A stretch of 56,894 nucleotides of DNA from a virus: the IMG/VR virus record IMGVR_UViG_3300032331_001429, positions 1 through 56,894 of that record; one strand, given 5' to 3'. The position numbers and the translations under genes are program-made. Position 1 is the stretch's first letter; every line of letters starts with the position of its first letter. The notes under the pieces were generated by a model. The model worked only from the letters and a program-made list of their open reading frames with translations. It was not told where the DNA came from and ran no database searches. Below are positions 36,335 to 45,592 of this stretch, in pieces.

Positions 36335-37273
36335 TTACATTCTTACCAGAATGGTCAACGCCCAGTAACGCTTGTTAGCGTCTGCACGTGCACCTAGCAG
36401 GAATGTCGGGACGCCCTTAGTTTCAGCGCCCGAAAGCGTGAGACCTGGGACCGTCTGGACTCTCTCTAATCCTGCGAACTCTGCAGCCAAATCTGAAGCT
36501 GCGGTAAAGTCCGAAAGACCGTCCTTGAGCAGGCCTCCTACCGAAGTCGACGAACCGCCGGTTCCGATAAAGGTCTTCTTAAGGCATCTACCAATGATTC
36601 TTTCCTGAGCCTTATAGGCGTCGGAATTAAACTTGGCGTATCTACCTGCCTGACGTTGAGCATCGTAGAAATCAGTTGTTCCGATTCCATAGTGGAAACC
36701 ACTGCCCAGCATTACCACGTCGCCAGCGTTTATGATTGTTTCTTCGACGTTTGTTGCAGGTACCTGAATTACATACTGCGTGACAAAGCCTAAAGAGTGT
36801 TGTCTCTTGTAGTTTGTAAACGCTGTAGTGAGGTACGAGCTGTAGACAGGCTGCGACACAACGCCAATTGGCTTAACTTCACCAATTAGCAGTGCGCCCG
36901 AAGGACCAGCCATGCCCCACGTGGTAGTGGCCTCTGTTGATCCTAGGTTGACTAGCATCTGGCTATCTATTGACGTAGATATATTAGTAACTGGTATGTT
37001 TCCTGTTCTCATCATGGCAGGAACAAACGAACCGCTTGCACCTGCACTGAAGACACCGTACTGACCGGTTGCACCAGTCAAACCAGTTACAACGCCGATA
37101 ATGGTACCGGCGTCAATCACGATAGGATCGTGATGTACTTCGTCTACTCTGACGTGTGCGAGTCCTGAGTGGGGCAGTCGTGGGGCTGCCTGGCTGTTAG
37201 GTCTAACGCCTTCAGAGACTTCGCGGAAGTATGGGCGGTTTACCGCATATCCACGTGGGATTCTTAATGCCAT
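36335..37273 (-). CDS. Capsid accessory/decoration-type protein
   Basis: 312 residues between the protease-scaffold and the major capsid genes. It is all-beta in character (GTIIGVVTGLTGATGQYGVF; EETIINAGDVVMLGSGFHYG), Gly/Thr-rich, with no Cys in the first half and no membrane segment. GC-rich codons like those of the major capsid gene point to high copy number. Proteins in this slot are usually decoration, vertex or head-fibre-anchor proteins, or assembly factors. The size favours a virion component over a scaffold. The spacing to the next gene is short (19 bases, holding the capsid gene's ribosome-binding site). Confidence 0.6.
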   Translation of the reverse strand: MALRIPRGYAVNRPYFREVSEGVRPNSQAAPRLPHSGLAHVRVDEVHHDPIVIDAGTIIGVVTGLTGATGQYGVFSAGASGSFVPAMMRTGNIPVTNISTSIDSQMLVNLGSTEATTTWGMAGPSGALLIGEVKPIGVVSQPVYSSYLTTAFTNYKRQHSLGFVTQYVIQVPATNVEETIINAGDVVMLGSGFHYGIGTTDFYDAQRQAGRYAKFNSDAYKAQERIIGRCLKKTFIGTGGSSTSVGGLLKDGLSDFTAASDLAAEFAGLERVQTVPGLTLSGAETKGVPTFLLGARADANKRYWALTILVRM

Positions 37274-37292
37274 AATTAAACTCCGTTAATTA

Positions 37293-38864
37293 TTAATCTG
37301 AAAAAGCCTGATCAATAGGCTTCTTTAAATTGTCCTGAGTCTTAGAAGGCTTTTTACTTCCAGCTTGGACAGTGTTCTTGCTATCGACAAGAATCGGTGA
37401 TGTTACCTTATCTTGTGAAACAATATCGTTGATGACCTTAGCGTCACTAGCTTCCTTTACTTGATTCTTTGCGTTAGCAAGTTCAAGGATCAGATCGGCT
37501 AACGAGTCTTTGAGCGAGTCTACAGAACGCTTAGATAGCTTCTCTGAGTAATCAGAAAACTTATCTACGCTATCTAGACCAGAAGCATCAGGCTTCTTCA
37601 ATTGCGCTCTAACCGATGCCAGTGCTGTTGCCAGCGCCTTTGACATCTCTACCTGCATATCCATCTGAGCCTTTGTCAGGCGTTCAATTTCAGATGTCTT
37701 AGTCTCAATCGTCTTCTCTAAGTTAGTAATCTTAGTAGATGCAGTGGACAGGTCCTGTTGCATCTTTTCTCTCTCTTTGGTAAGGGCCTCAAGCGAGGCG
37801 GACATGATAGCAGGATCTAACTTGCCATCTGTCACTTTGGTTTCCTTAGTTTCCATTGTTTTAGCTTCCTTAGCTTTAGATTTTATTTCGGTCCTTTCCG
37901 AATCCATATGTACATCCTGTTTAGACTTATTTAAGTGAGTCTGAGGGACATTGCTAGTCTCTTCAGATACTGAATTGTCTTCGTTAGGAGTAAGTTTTGG
38001 ACCGGCCATGTCTATAACTGATTTCTTATTAGCACTTATAGAAGTGCCTTTAAGAAGGTTATATTCCCCACTGTCGTCTTGAAGAGAGAAAGCGCGAACC
38101 ATCGCCTTTTTGCCTCTAGTCATAGACTCAATAAGGATGTTATCTTTTTTAAGTGCTTCAAATTTATTACAGTCTTCCCACTTAAAATTGATTAATTTTG
38201 CTGGTGGCTGGGCAGGCATATTTACAAAGCTGGCTTCATTATATTGCATGTTACCCGTTATGTAGTAACACATTCTGCCGCCTTCTTCGATAGCATCTTC
38301 AGCTTCCATCTCCTCGCCACCTGGTCCATAGACTTTACCAGGAGTATGCTCGCACTTAAATATATTACCACCACATACAGAGCAAGTTACCGAATCAGTG
38401 CTGTGACCTACCGATACGCTAAGATATCTGCCGTCAATAATTTTTTGAATAGACTCAGGATCAGTGATAATTGCATCAATGGTTACAACTCCAGAGCCCT
38501 TTGACCCCTCTGGATCTGGCGTCTCATAGTCATTCTCAAAGTCCCTTCCTGACTTTAAGGGAACAAATGTAGCCTTTACGATTCTACCGATAGGATCTTC
38601 GTTGATCGAGTGATGGCGGAGAACTGGCTTATCGTATTCAGCTTCACCACCAGAAGTCTTGCTAAAGAACGTCTTATATCCTTTTTGTACTTTGATACCA
38701 GGATATACTCTTCGGTTAGTTATAACTCCAGAATGGGTAGCATCCATCGATACTTTAAGTCTTGGATTCTTTCCATTGTTTACAACGCCAGCTATATCAC
38801 TTCTGATAGCCATGTCTGTTGGCTGGTCGACTAGTACAGAGTCAATGAATTTAAATGCTTTCAC
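37293..38864 (-). CDS. Prohead protease fused to coiled-coil scaffold
   Basis: 523 residues starting at GTG; AGGAG lies in the last codons of the portal gene. Residues about 1-230 look like a capsid maturation protease: VLRHHSINEDPIGRIVKATF (His84/85), the YLSVSVGHS strand (Ser149/151 as candidate nucleophile) and NEASFVNMPAQPPAKL (Glu210), the usual order in serine-type prohead proteases. A CSVC-x6-CEH zinc finger (161-173) is inserted. Residues about 350-480 form a coiled coil (LTKEREKMQQDLSTASTKI...). The end is Lys/Ser/Asp-rich. The fusion would act as scaffold, self-cleaving to trigger capsid maturation. It lies between portal and capsid genes, as expected. Confidence 0.72.
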   Translation of the reverse strand: MKAFKFIDSVLVDQPTDMAIRSDIAGVVNNGKNPRLKVSMDATHSGVITNRRVYPGIKVQKGYKTFFSKTSGGEAEYDKPVLRHHSINEDPIGRIVKATFVPLKSGRDFENDYETPDPEGSKGSGVVTIDAIITDPESIQKIIDGRYLSVSVGHSTDSVTCSVCGGNIFKCEHTPGKVYGPGGEEMEAEDAIEEGGRMCYYITGNMQYNEASFVNMPAQPPAKLINFKWEDCNKFEALKKDNILIESMTRGKKAMVRAFSLQDDSGEYNLLKGTSISANKKSVIDMAGPKLTPNEDNSVSEETSNVPQTHLNKSKQDVHMDSERTEIKSKAKEAKTMETKETKVTDGKLDPAIMSASLEALTKEREKMQQDLSTASTKITNLEKTIETKTSEIERLTKAQMDMQVEMSKALATALASVRAQLKKPDASGLDSVDKFSDYSEKLSKRSVDSLKDSLADLILELANAKNQVKEASDAKVINDIVSQDKVTSPILVDSKNTVQAGSKKPSKTQDNLKKPIDQAFSD

Positions 38865-38866
38865 TA

Positions 38867-40978
38867 CTAGGATTCTCCTAAAGGTAATCTTATCTCACAC
38901 TCTACATTTTTATCCGTAGGAATAAACTCTTTATAGATTACATCCGATATATCTATTTGCTCAACTACTTCTTTGCTGGTATTGTCTACCAATTCAATAA
39001 ATTTGTAACCCATTCTTTTTGCAAATCTTATGAAACCATATCTAAAAGAAGTATCTACCTGATCTTTAAGTAACGATTCAATAGATTTTTTGATGATCTC
39101 TATATTTTTGATGGCTAAGAATGAGCTAGAATTCTCGTCTGCATCTGGAGTTAAACTTTTGATTATAGGAGCCTTATGAGGATTCAGTACTTTCCAGTAT
39201 GATCCGGTTATAAAGTTAGTCTTAAATCTAGAGATTGCTCTTTCTCCAATTGGCTCAACCTCATCCTTGAAATCAGGATTTTGCTCTAAATATTGCTCCT
39301 TAGCAACAGAGAAGCCAGAGTCTACTATATCAAGCAAACTATCTGAAGTTGAATTCACACAGTCTTTTACGAATGTAACTAGTGCGGCATTTACAGCATC
39401 TTCAATAGTCAGTTCTCCAGTTGGTGTTATACTCATTATAGACTTTTTAAGAACGTCTATGTGACTTTCTACAGAAGTCATTAAGTCATTCTTAGTAAAT
39501 CTACTTTTAACTTTAGACCCATACTGATTTTTTGGCTTGGCCTTGTTTGCGGTAGCGTTAGAAACCGACTTAACAGGAGAGCTAGGCGCTGCTGGTGCCA
39601 TACCTGCCTTTGCCTTAGCGGTGACCTTTGCTAGCTTGATTTGATTCTCAAGCTGCTTAGTCATAACAGTATCTAGAACTTCTTCATCTGTAAGAGCAGG
39701 CTTGTTTAGATAATCTCTTCTAAATTCTTCAATAGTTATAGCACTGCCTAGCATAAGCTGGAGTCCTTGATTCTGCTGGGCTCTCTCTTCTTCCTTTGTA
39801 ATGTGTGGGAAGGCAAAGTAAGCCATATTATCAAGGGTTACATCAAAACCACCTTCTAAGAGCAAGGGAACCACTAGGAATTGAGTGAGGGCCGCTGAAA
39901 TAGCAACCTGGTAGTCCTGAGCTGAGTCCTCAAGATTTTGACTTACGCTTGTAGCAGTTCCTCTATTAGCTGTATCTCCTCTACCTAAATCTAGAGGCGA
40001 GAGAGATAAGCCACCCAAAACTCTAGCCTCAAAATATTGCAACAAAGGCTCTAAGTCCATAGAAGACTTATCTCTGCTTATAAGGTGGACATCATGTCTT
40101 TCACTTGTTATAATATAACCTTGAGAAGGCATTGATTCTAGCTGAGCAAGTACAGTATCAACCTCGTTAGATCCATCGTCATAGATCATCGCGGGTCTAT
40201 CAGGTGTACCTACCTTGTAGTGGTAGAGAGGGAATGCTTCTCTTTCTGCTAAAACTAAGCAAAGTTCTTCTAACTTTCTAAGTGCTCTAATATCATCTAG
40301 AACACTAATTAAATAAGGAGTACCAAAGGTAAATCCAGTCTTTCTATCTATGGCCACATGGATAATATCTTCTACATCAAATATCTTTTCAACTTTTTGA
40401 CCGTCTGTGCTATATAGGGCCTGTCTCCACTTTATAGGAGTTCCATAGATATCAACCTCTACTTCAGCAGTTAGAGGATCCATGACAAAGATACCAGCTA
40501 TTGGGTTTATAGTTCTGCCAAACATCCTAATAGGCTTACCAGAAGATCTTGATTCATCTCTTCTGATAGCTAGGTATCCATTATGGTACATGATAACATT
40601 AGTTATAAACTCCCTAAGCCACGTTAGTGTGGGTATGCCGCTGATAAGAGCAATCTCATATAGTCTATTTTTTACATAGTTAATTGTCTTTTCATTCTTT
40701 CCTATAATGTCGTAACCTTCTTTAAGTATATTAATTCTATGCTTCCGCACAGAGTTCATGACATAAGGTTCGACGTCGGCTGCCCTTGCTATTTCCGAAA
40801 GGTCATAGAGAGGAGCAATAAATTTAGAGTTTCTTGTAAAGTTCTCTGTATAACCTTTAGATTCATAGCTCTTAGTCCTGCCAAGAATTTTGCTTCTTTT
40901 CTGAAGCGCTACCTGTATATTGTTTATGGTAGCCTGTGACAGGGCTAGTTTAATATCCTTAAGCTTTATATTAGCCAT
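38867..40978 (-). CDS. Portal protein
   Basis: 703 residues. The ring-forming portal core shows the usual succession: a helical N-terminus, EIARAADVEPYVMNSVRKHRINI, LREFITNVIMYHNGYLAIRRD, the DPLTAEVEVD...WRQALYS wing strands and FDVEDIIHVAIDRKTGFTFGTPYLISVLDDIRALRKLEE. The crown/stem helices with a LSPLDLGRGDTANRGTATS motif and SAQDYQVAISAALTQFLV follow. About 200 C-terminal residues, with a linker rich in Ala/Pro/Lys and a helical domain, extend beyond the usual portal length and may bind scaffold or DNA. It ends in TAG, overlapping the leader of the protease gene. The upstream neighbours (terminase and a large helical protein) fit a packaging operon. Confidence 0.88.
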   Translation of the reverse strand: MANIKLKDIKLALSQATINNIQVALQKRSKILGRTKSYESKGYTENFTRNSKFIAPLYDLSEIARAADVEPYVMNSVRKHRINILKEGYDIIGKNEKTINYVKNRLYEIALISGIPTLTWLREFITNVIMYHNGYLAIRRDESRSSGKPIRMFGRTINPIAGIFVMDPLTAEVEVDIYGTPIKWRQALYSTDGQKVEKIFDVEDIIHVAIDRKTGFTFGTPYLISVLDDIRALRKLEELCLVLAEREAFPLYHYKVGTPDRPAMIYDDGSNEVDTVLAQLESMPSQGYIITSERHDVHLISRDKSSMDLEPLLQYFEARVLGGLSLSPLDLGRGDTANRGTATSVSQNLEDSAQDYQVAISAALTQFLVVPLLLEGGFDVTLDNMAYFAFPHITKEEERAQQNQGLQLMLGSAITIEEFRRDYLNKPALTDEEVLDTVMTKQLENQIKLAKVTAKAKAGMAPAAPSSPVKSVSNATANKAKPKNQYGSKVKSRFTKNDLMTSVESHIDVLKKSIMSITPTGELTIEDAVNAALVTFVKDCVNSTSDSLLDIVDSGFSVAKEQYLEQNPDFKDEVEPIGERAISRFKTNFITGSYWKVLNPHKAPIIKSLTPDADENSSSFLAIKNIEIIKKSIESLLKDQVDTSFRYGFIRFAKRMGYKFIELVDNTSKEVVEQIDISDVIYKEFIPTDKNVECEIRLPLGES

Positions 40979-40983
40979 ATTAG

Positions 40984-42924
40984 CTATTCTTCATTTAGGA
41001 TCGATTTTAGTTTATTGACGATTTCGTCGAGAGCATCTTTAGGAAGGGGATCTGCACAAGCTTTTCCTTCCTTGCTCTTAGAATTTTGCATGTCTAGTAT
41101 TCCGTATTTAAACTTAAGTCTTTGACTGGTCTTAGATTGTAAATCTGGAAAGTATTTCTCAATTTCTTGATTGCTTAAGTTTAAAGTAGGAGGCGGCTTA
41201 CCTATAATTTTGTAGATTACATCAGCGGCTGTAAGGTCTTTTATTTCTACGTTTGTTAATGGAACTGTCCCGTCATCGGTTCCTGAGGTATCGCATACCT
41301 TTGCCACATCTATTCTTGCAGCCACTACCTCAAGTATTCTAGCTATGCCTAACAAATGTCTTCTATCTGCTGCTACCGACCAAGTCATGTTAGCTCCCAT
41401 GCCATAGTCGTTAATGATAGATATAATCTCTCTGATCAGTTCTTTGATCATTTTAAACAGGGCTTGGATAGAATTAATAATAGCCCATCCTATACTAAGT
41501 AGACCTATACACTGTTCCAGTCCTGGTATGCTCACAGTAAAAGTTTTTACTAGTTTTAGTAAAACTTCTTGCATCACCTTATCCATCTGAGCAACTAACT
41601 CAAATATAGCCGCCATCAACATATTAGAGATTGCTTTCTTTATAGCATTGAGGAGATTTGCTATCTCTCCAGCCAGGTCCATACACAGTATTCTTAATAC
41701 TGCCGCAATAGTTCGTAGCATGTCTGTGTCGTTGAATGCGCCAAACAAAGACACTAGACAGCATATATCTTGATCAGTAATTTGGTACATAAAAGCATTA
41801 AGAATATCATCATAGATAGTATCGCTTTTTTCTTTAAGAGTCTTAGTAACACTTACTAATTGTATAGATATATCTATTTTTGGAAAACTAGTATCAGTGG
41901 TATCTGTTGTTGTAGAAGATATATTAGGGTTTTCTCCTCCTGCTCTTATTGAAGAAAACTTTTGAGAATAGGCATCTGCGTTGTTTAAAGCTCCTCTAAC
42001 TAATTGTTGATTTTGAGATACATGCAAATAAGCAATCCAATGATCTATAGTAAGATAACCGTTGGGCTCAATAAGTCCACCGTAGCGGCTGTAGTAATCT
42101 CCTACATAGTCTACAATTTTTTTGTTATCGTTTGATAAAAACGAATTTTTCAGATCTTGATGATCTATGCCAACTGCCTCTAAAGCTCTACTTCTTTCTT
42201 CCTCACTATTGGCCAGTTTGTTTACATCTTCTTCTGGAATTTTGACATTTAAAGATTTTAATAACTCCATAATTTTATAGACTTTAAACCCTAGCTCTAG
42301 TAGCAATGCTATACCGGCTGATACTTTAACATAATGTGCAACTTTGGCCTCAAATTCTTCTTCTGTAAGAACACCAAAGACATCTAGTAAAAAAGGAGCC
42401 ATAATTAATGTAGCAAGGAAAGCTCCTTCTACTCCACTGCCTTCTATAAAGGCTTGGAGCATACCCTTCTGAGTAGTTGTCTGCGTAGTATTTGATATCA
42501 ACTCCCGCTGCCCTGGTCCAGTAACTGGTATTCCAGTATTAAAATATCTTCTTCGTATTTCCCATTTCTTGGCATATATTTCATCTACACATTTTTGAAA
42601 CATTGAATAAGTTATAATAGTGCCATCGTTAGACTGTTCCTTATTTAATCTTCTAGCTGCTGCTGCAACTTCTCCGGCGCTAGCTTCAATTGGGATATAG
42701 TTAGCTGGATCCATACCAGCTAAGCCCTTCTTTAGTTTTTCTCCCTTTAGATATGTTGTAGCTAACTGTCTAAATATTTCATAGGTAGCTTCTTCTCTAC
42801 TATCTACCGGAGGAGGCTTTAGATCAGCCTTAGGAGTATTTGAATCATATGGAACGTTATCTTCAACAAGTTTTCTTGGCTTGTCAAATTCTGGGATACC
42901 GTTATAACCTATTTTTTGAGCCAT
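40984..42924 (-). CDS. Large helical protein with hydrophobic segments, portal-adjacent
   Basis: 646 residues; the ATG overlaps the terminase TAA (TAATG). Mostly alpha-helical, with hydrophobic stretches near residues 165-190 (AFLATLIMAPFLLDVFGV), 200-220, 405-450 (repeated helix-rich LRTIAAVLRILCMDLAG) and 470-505 (LLSIGWAIINSIQALFKMI). Several cysteines lie in helices. The N-terminal ~110 residues are polar with a DSREEATYEIFRQLATTYLKG helix. No signal peptide or known catalytic motif is visible. A protein of this size between terminase and portal is unusual. It may be an internal head protein ejected with DNA, or a portal-associated core protein. Confidence 0.6.
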   Translation of the reverse strand: MAQKIGYNGIPEFDKPRKLVEDNVPYDSNTPKADLKPPPVDSREEATYEIFRQLATTYLKGEKLKKGLAGMDPANYIPIEASAGEVAAAARRLNKEQSNDGTIITYSMFQKCVDEIYAKKWEIRRRYFNTGIPVTGPGQRELISNTTQTTTQKGMLQAFIEGSGVEGAFLATLIMAPFLLDVFGVLTEEEFEAKVAHYVKVSAGIALLLELGFKVYKIMELLKSLNVKIPEEDVNKLANSEEERSRALEAVGIDHQDLKNSFLSNDNKKIVDYVGDYYSRYGGLIEPNGYLTIDHWIAYLHVSQNQQLVRGALNNADAYSQKFSSIRAGGENPNISSTTTDTTDTSFPKIDISIQLVSVTKTLKEKSDTIYDDILNAFMYQITDQDICCLVSLFGAFNDTDMLRTIAAVLRILCMDLAGEIANLLNAIKKAISNMLMAAIFELVAQMDKVMQEVLLKLVKTFTVSIPGLEQCIGLLSIGWAIINSIQALFKMIKELIREIISIINDYGMGANMTWSVAADRRHLLGIARILEVVAARIDVAKVCDTSGTDDGTVPLTNVEIKDLTAADVIYKIIGKPPPTLNLSNQEIEKYFPDLQSKTSQRLKFKYGILDMQNSKSKEGKACADPLPKDALDEIVNKLKSILNEE

Positions 42925-44795
42925 TAGAAACCTTTTCTCTTAAAGCTGCCGCCTAGACCTTTTCTGCCCGAACTTCTGTTTGTATTGCTTCTCATTACTT
43001 GATTATATTTTGATCCTAGACGCTGAGAAGCTATATCAAAGTCCCTAGGAGCCGGTGGCTTGCCTTGTTGACTAACTTTTCCAGTAGTTCTTTCTAGACG
43101 CCATTTCATAGCATCTTCTATTCTTTCTTTTTCTGTAGCACCAAGTTCTGGAGCACTTTTTCCATCTACCTTGACACCTATAATTCTTGTAGAATACTCT
43201 ACTTGCTTTAGGTCGCCTTCTTCTAATACGAAGCAAGCACAAGCAATCATAAATGCTGTTAAGGTGTGATCTTCGCCCTGACTAAATCTTGCCAAGCCAT
43301 ATATAGAATAGTTTTCTACCCTATAGTTTCTCATTTGCTGAATAAGTCCCATTTGCTTAGAATCAACAGTGCTTATAGTGTCTTCTGATTTAGGTAGGAT
43401 AATTGCACCATCCTCTAAAAGTTTTACAGTTTGTTGAACTATAAATTGCTTAGCAAACTTTTTAACAGGTTGAGCAGTTATAGGATCCAGTATTTCCACA
43501 TTTTGATTCATGTGCAGGGCCTGTACTTTATGAGTCAGTCCTGACATAGGATTCTTTTGACCATATCTCTTAAGCATTTCTATTTGAGTTGTGCCATAAC
43601 CGGCATCTGCAAATATGTGCTTAAACTTCCATATCTCGTTCAGTCTTATGATTTCATTGACAGACTCAGTTTGCATGTACTCAGATTCTTGTATAATAAT
43701 TTTATTTACTAGTTTGAGCCTGCCTGCGTTCCATCCCATAATAACCATATGGGTACCAGCGCTCTTATTCCAATCTATGCCTAGTACATACTTCCAGTCT
43801 CCTTCTGGAGTTGTTGTATACTGATAATCTTGTATAGATTTATCAATATGACGTCTCTTAAAGACACCGTCTTCTAGGTCTCCAAAGTCAGCTAAGAACT
43901 CATGAGTAAAAGCCGCTTCGTTATATGAGTTTCTAAAGTATTGTTCTTGCTGATCTGTCCAAGTAGGATTTTCTGCTGATATGAACCAAAACTCTTTATA
44001 GCCTATATCTTTATTTACTACATAGCTATAGAACTTTTTACGCCAACCTTGTGGAGTAGACGCAGCAATTACTCTGGCATCTGGGTGAGACGCCAAGATA
44101 GCCATAATAGCGTCAATATCTTTTTCTTTGATAAAGTCTAATTCGTCAATTATAATTAAGTGTGCGTCTTGTCCTCTGATTTTATCAGCGCCATTTGAAC
44201 TAGCTGGACCGGCAGAGAATCCGAGTGCTTTTGATCCATTCTTCAGTTCTACAAGATTAGGACCTTTAGTGGATCTTGCTATAGAGTTAGTTATATTCTG
44301 ACTCTTCTTTATAAACTTGCGCATCTCATCAAAAAACCTACTTACTAGACGCTCGCTAGGAGCGATTACTAGAACTGTGTGGTTGTCGTTGGTGCATAAC
44401 TCAAACAGTATCTCGATAACCATTGTCTCCGATTTACCGGCACGACGACCACCCCTGATCAGCTTCTTATCAGCTGTGCAAGATAGTATTCTTTCCTGAT
44501 ACCATCTAGGTTCCCACTCAAACTCAGAGTAGGCCCAGCTTATTGGGTCAGATATAATTTTTGCTAGCTCGTACTCATCGTTGTCCCTAAAATCAGTAGG
44601 ATTTAAGGAGTTAGCAACATTGGATATGTGTCTTTTACAGTTAGGCGGGAACGGAGATTTAGATACACCTGTTTTGTAGAGCTTATCATAGTAGGCAATG
44701 CAATTTCCACACAGATCCCCCGGAGGAGCTTCTTTTAATGGCTTAAAATTTAATGCTTTATAGTCTATCTCTGGAATGTATTGTATATCAGTCAT
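42924..44795 (-). CDS. terL: Large terminase subunit (ATPase-nuclease packaging motor)
   Basis: 623 residues. The ATPase domain has Walker A RGGRRAGKS (114-122), Walker B LIIIDELD (213-220) and the coupling motif ASTPQG (245-250). The RNase H-like nuclease domain has VLGIDWNKS (Asp341), HIFADAGYG (Asp397) and a late GEDHTLTAF motif supplying a further acidic residue. An N-terminal extension holds CGNC (29-32) and CKRH (53-56), a probable zinc finger not found in most terminases and possibly used to bind DNA or a small subunit. The protein cuts concatemeric DNA and translocates it through the portal. It is followed by a helical protein and the portal and preceded by an exonuclease. A small terminase was not clearly identified. 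Confidence 0.93.
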   Translation of the reverse strand: MTDIQYIPEIDYKALNFKPLKEAPPGDLCGNCIAYYDKLYKTGVSKSPFPPNCKRHISNVANSLNPTDFRDNDEYELAKIISDPISWAYSEFEWEPRWYQERILSCTADKKLIRGGRRAGKSETMVIEILFELCTNDNHTVLVIAPSERLVSRFFDEMRKFIKKSQNITNSIARSTKGPNLVELKNGSKALGFSAGPASSNGADKIRGQDAHLIIIDELDFIKEKDIDAIMAILASHPDARVIAASTPQGWRKKFYSYVVNKDIGYKEFWFISAENPTWTDQQEQYFRNSYNEAAFTHEFLADFGDLEDGVFKRRHIDKSIQDYQYTTTPEGDWKYVLGIDWNKSAGTHMVIMGWNAGRLKLVNKIIIQESEYMQTESVNEIIRLNEIWKFKHIFADAGYGTTQIEMLKRYGQKNPMSGLTHKVQALHMNQNVEILDPITAQPVKKFAKQFIVQQTVKLLEDGAIILPKSEDTISTVDSKQMGLIQQMRNYRVENYSIYGLARFSQGEDHTLTAFMIACACFVLEEGDLKQVEYSTRIIGVKVDGKSAPELGATEKERIEDAMKWRLERTTGKVSQQGKPPAPRDFDIASQRLGSKYNQVMRSNTNRSSGRKGLGGSFKRKGF

Positions 44796-44798
44796 ATA

Positions 44799-45548
44799 TC
44801 AGATTGCTACAGTCTTAACTGCGCACCCTTGCGTCCAAGCACCGCAATCTTTACAAAAGTATCTATGAAACTTGTTACATTTTGTATAGTTATATCCTCT
44901 TCGCTGTACGTTATGTGAACCACAGCAATGGCAGACATCAGTAGACTCTTCTGTTACTCTAGGATGTATCTTAAGCCAAGATCTAAGTCTCATATATACT
45001 TTTTCTAGCAACAGCACATCTTGCTTATTATACTTCTTCATTTTAGCCCAGGCTTTCTTGTTGCCTTGCATACACTCTTCCCATAACTTAAACCCACCTG
45101 TGCTGACTTTTTCGCCCACGCCTAAGATTTTACCTAGGTCATCTAGTCTGTTGCTGTCAAATGCAAAATATTTTCTTGCGATTTTTAAAGTGTCTATCGT
45201 CTTATATGGACTAGGCGGATTTAGGCCATGAACCAAGAATCTTGCGTTGGACTTCTTTATATCAAACTTATCACCATTGTGAGCAATTATTATATCTGCC
45301 TCATCCATTAAAGCCCACAGTTTCTCAACAAGATACTTATCATTTTCTTTATTTTTTGAGTAACCTGGGAAGTCAGGTAAGGCATAGTTCATAATCTTAT
45401 TAGAGCCTAACCATTTTGCAGCAAATGATAAAATATACCAATGCTGCTCAAAACTGATTACATCTTGTTCAAATTTACCCCATACCCAGCCCAAAGACGG
45501 AGCTGTTTCTATGTCAAATATTAGTACCTTAAGTTTACTAGGGAACAT
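44799..45548 (-). CDS. DEDD-type 3'-5' exonuclease (RNase H-like) with C-terminal zinc ribbon
   Basis: 249 residues. The exonuclease core is clear: FDIETAPS (Asp12, Glu14), AHNGDKFDIKKSNARF (Asp96) and YNKQDVLLLEKVY (Asp177), the order expected of DnaQ-like/RNase_H_2 exonucleases. The C-terminus has CHCCG (206-210) and CKDC (232-235) around a basic RRGYNYTKC loop: a zinc ribbon for nucleic-acid binding. It sits immediately before the terminase with a 3-base gap, suggesting DNA-end processing or clearing of branched DNA during packaging. The promoter-like stretch upstream is only 44 bases long. Substrate (DNA or RNA) cannot be told from sequence. Confidence 0.83.
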   Translation of the reverse strand: MFPSKLKVLIFDIETAPSLGWVWGKFEQDVISFEQHWYILSFAAKWLGSNKIMNYALPDFPGYSKNKENDKYLVEKLWALMDEADIIIAHNGDKFDIKKSNARFLVHGLNPPSPYKTIDTLKIARKYFAFDSNRLDDLGKILGVGEKVSTGGFKLWEECMQGNKKAWAKMKKYNKQDVLLLEKVYMRLRSWLKIHPRVTEESTDVCHCCGSHNVQRRGYNYTKCNKFHRYFCKDCGAWTQGCAVKTVAI

Positions 45549-45592
45549 CGATTTTATCCTTTTAACGGCTTATATAAATTACGTGTGATAAA

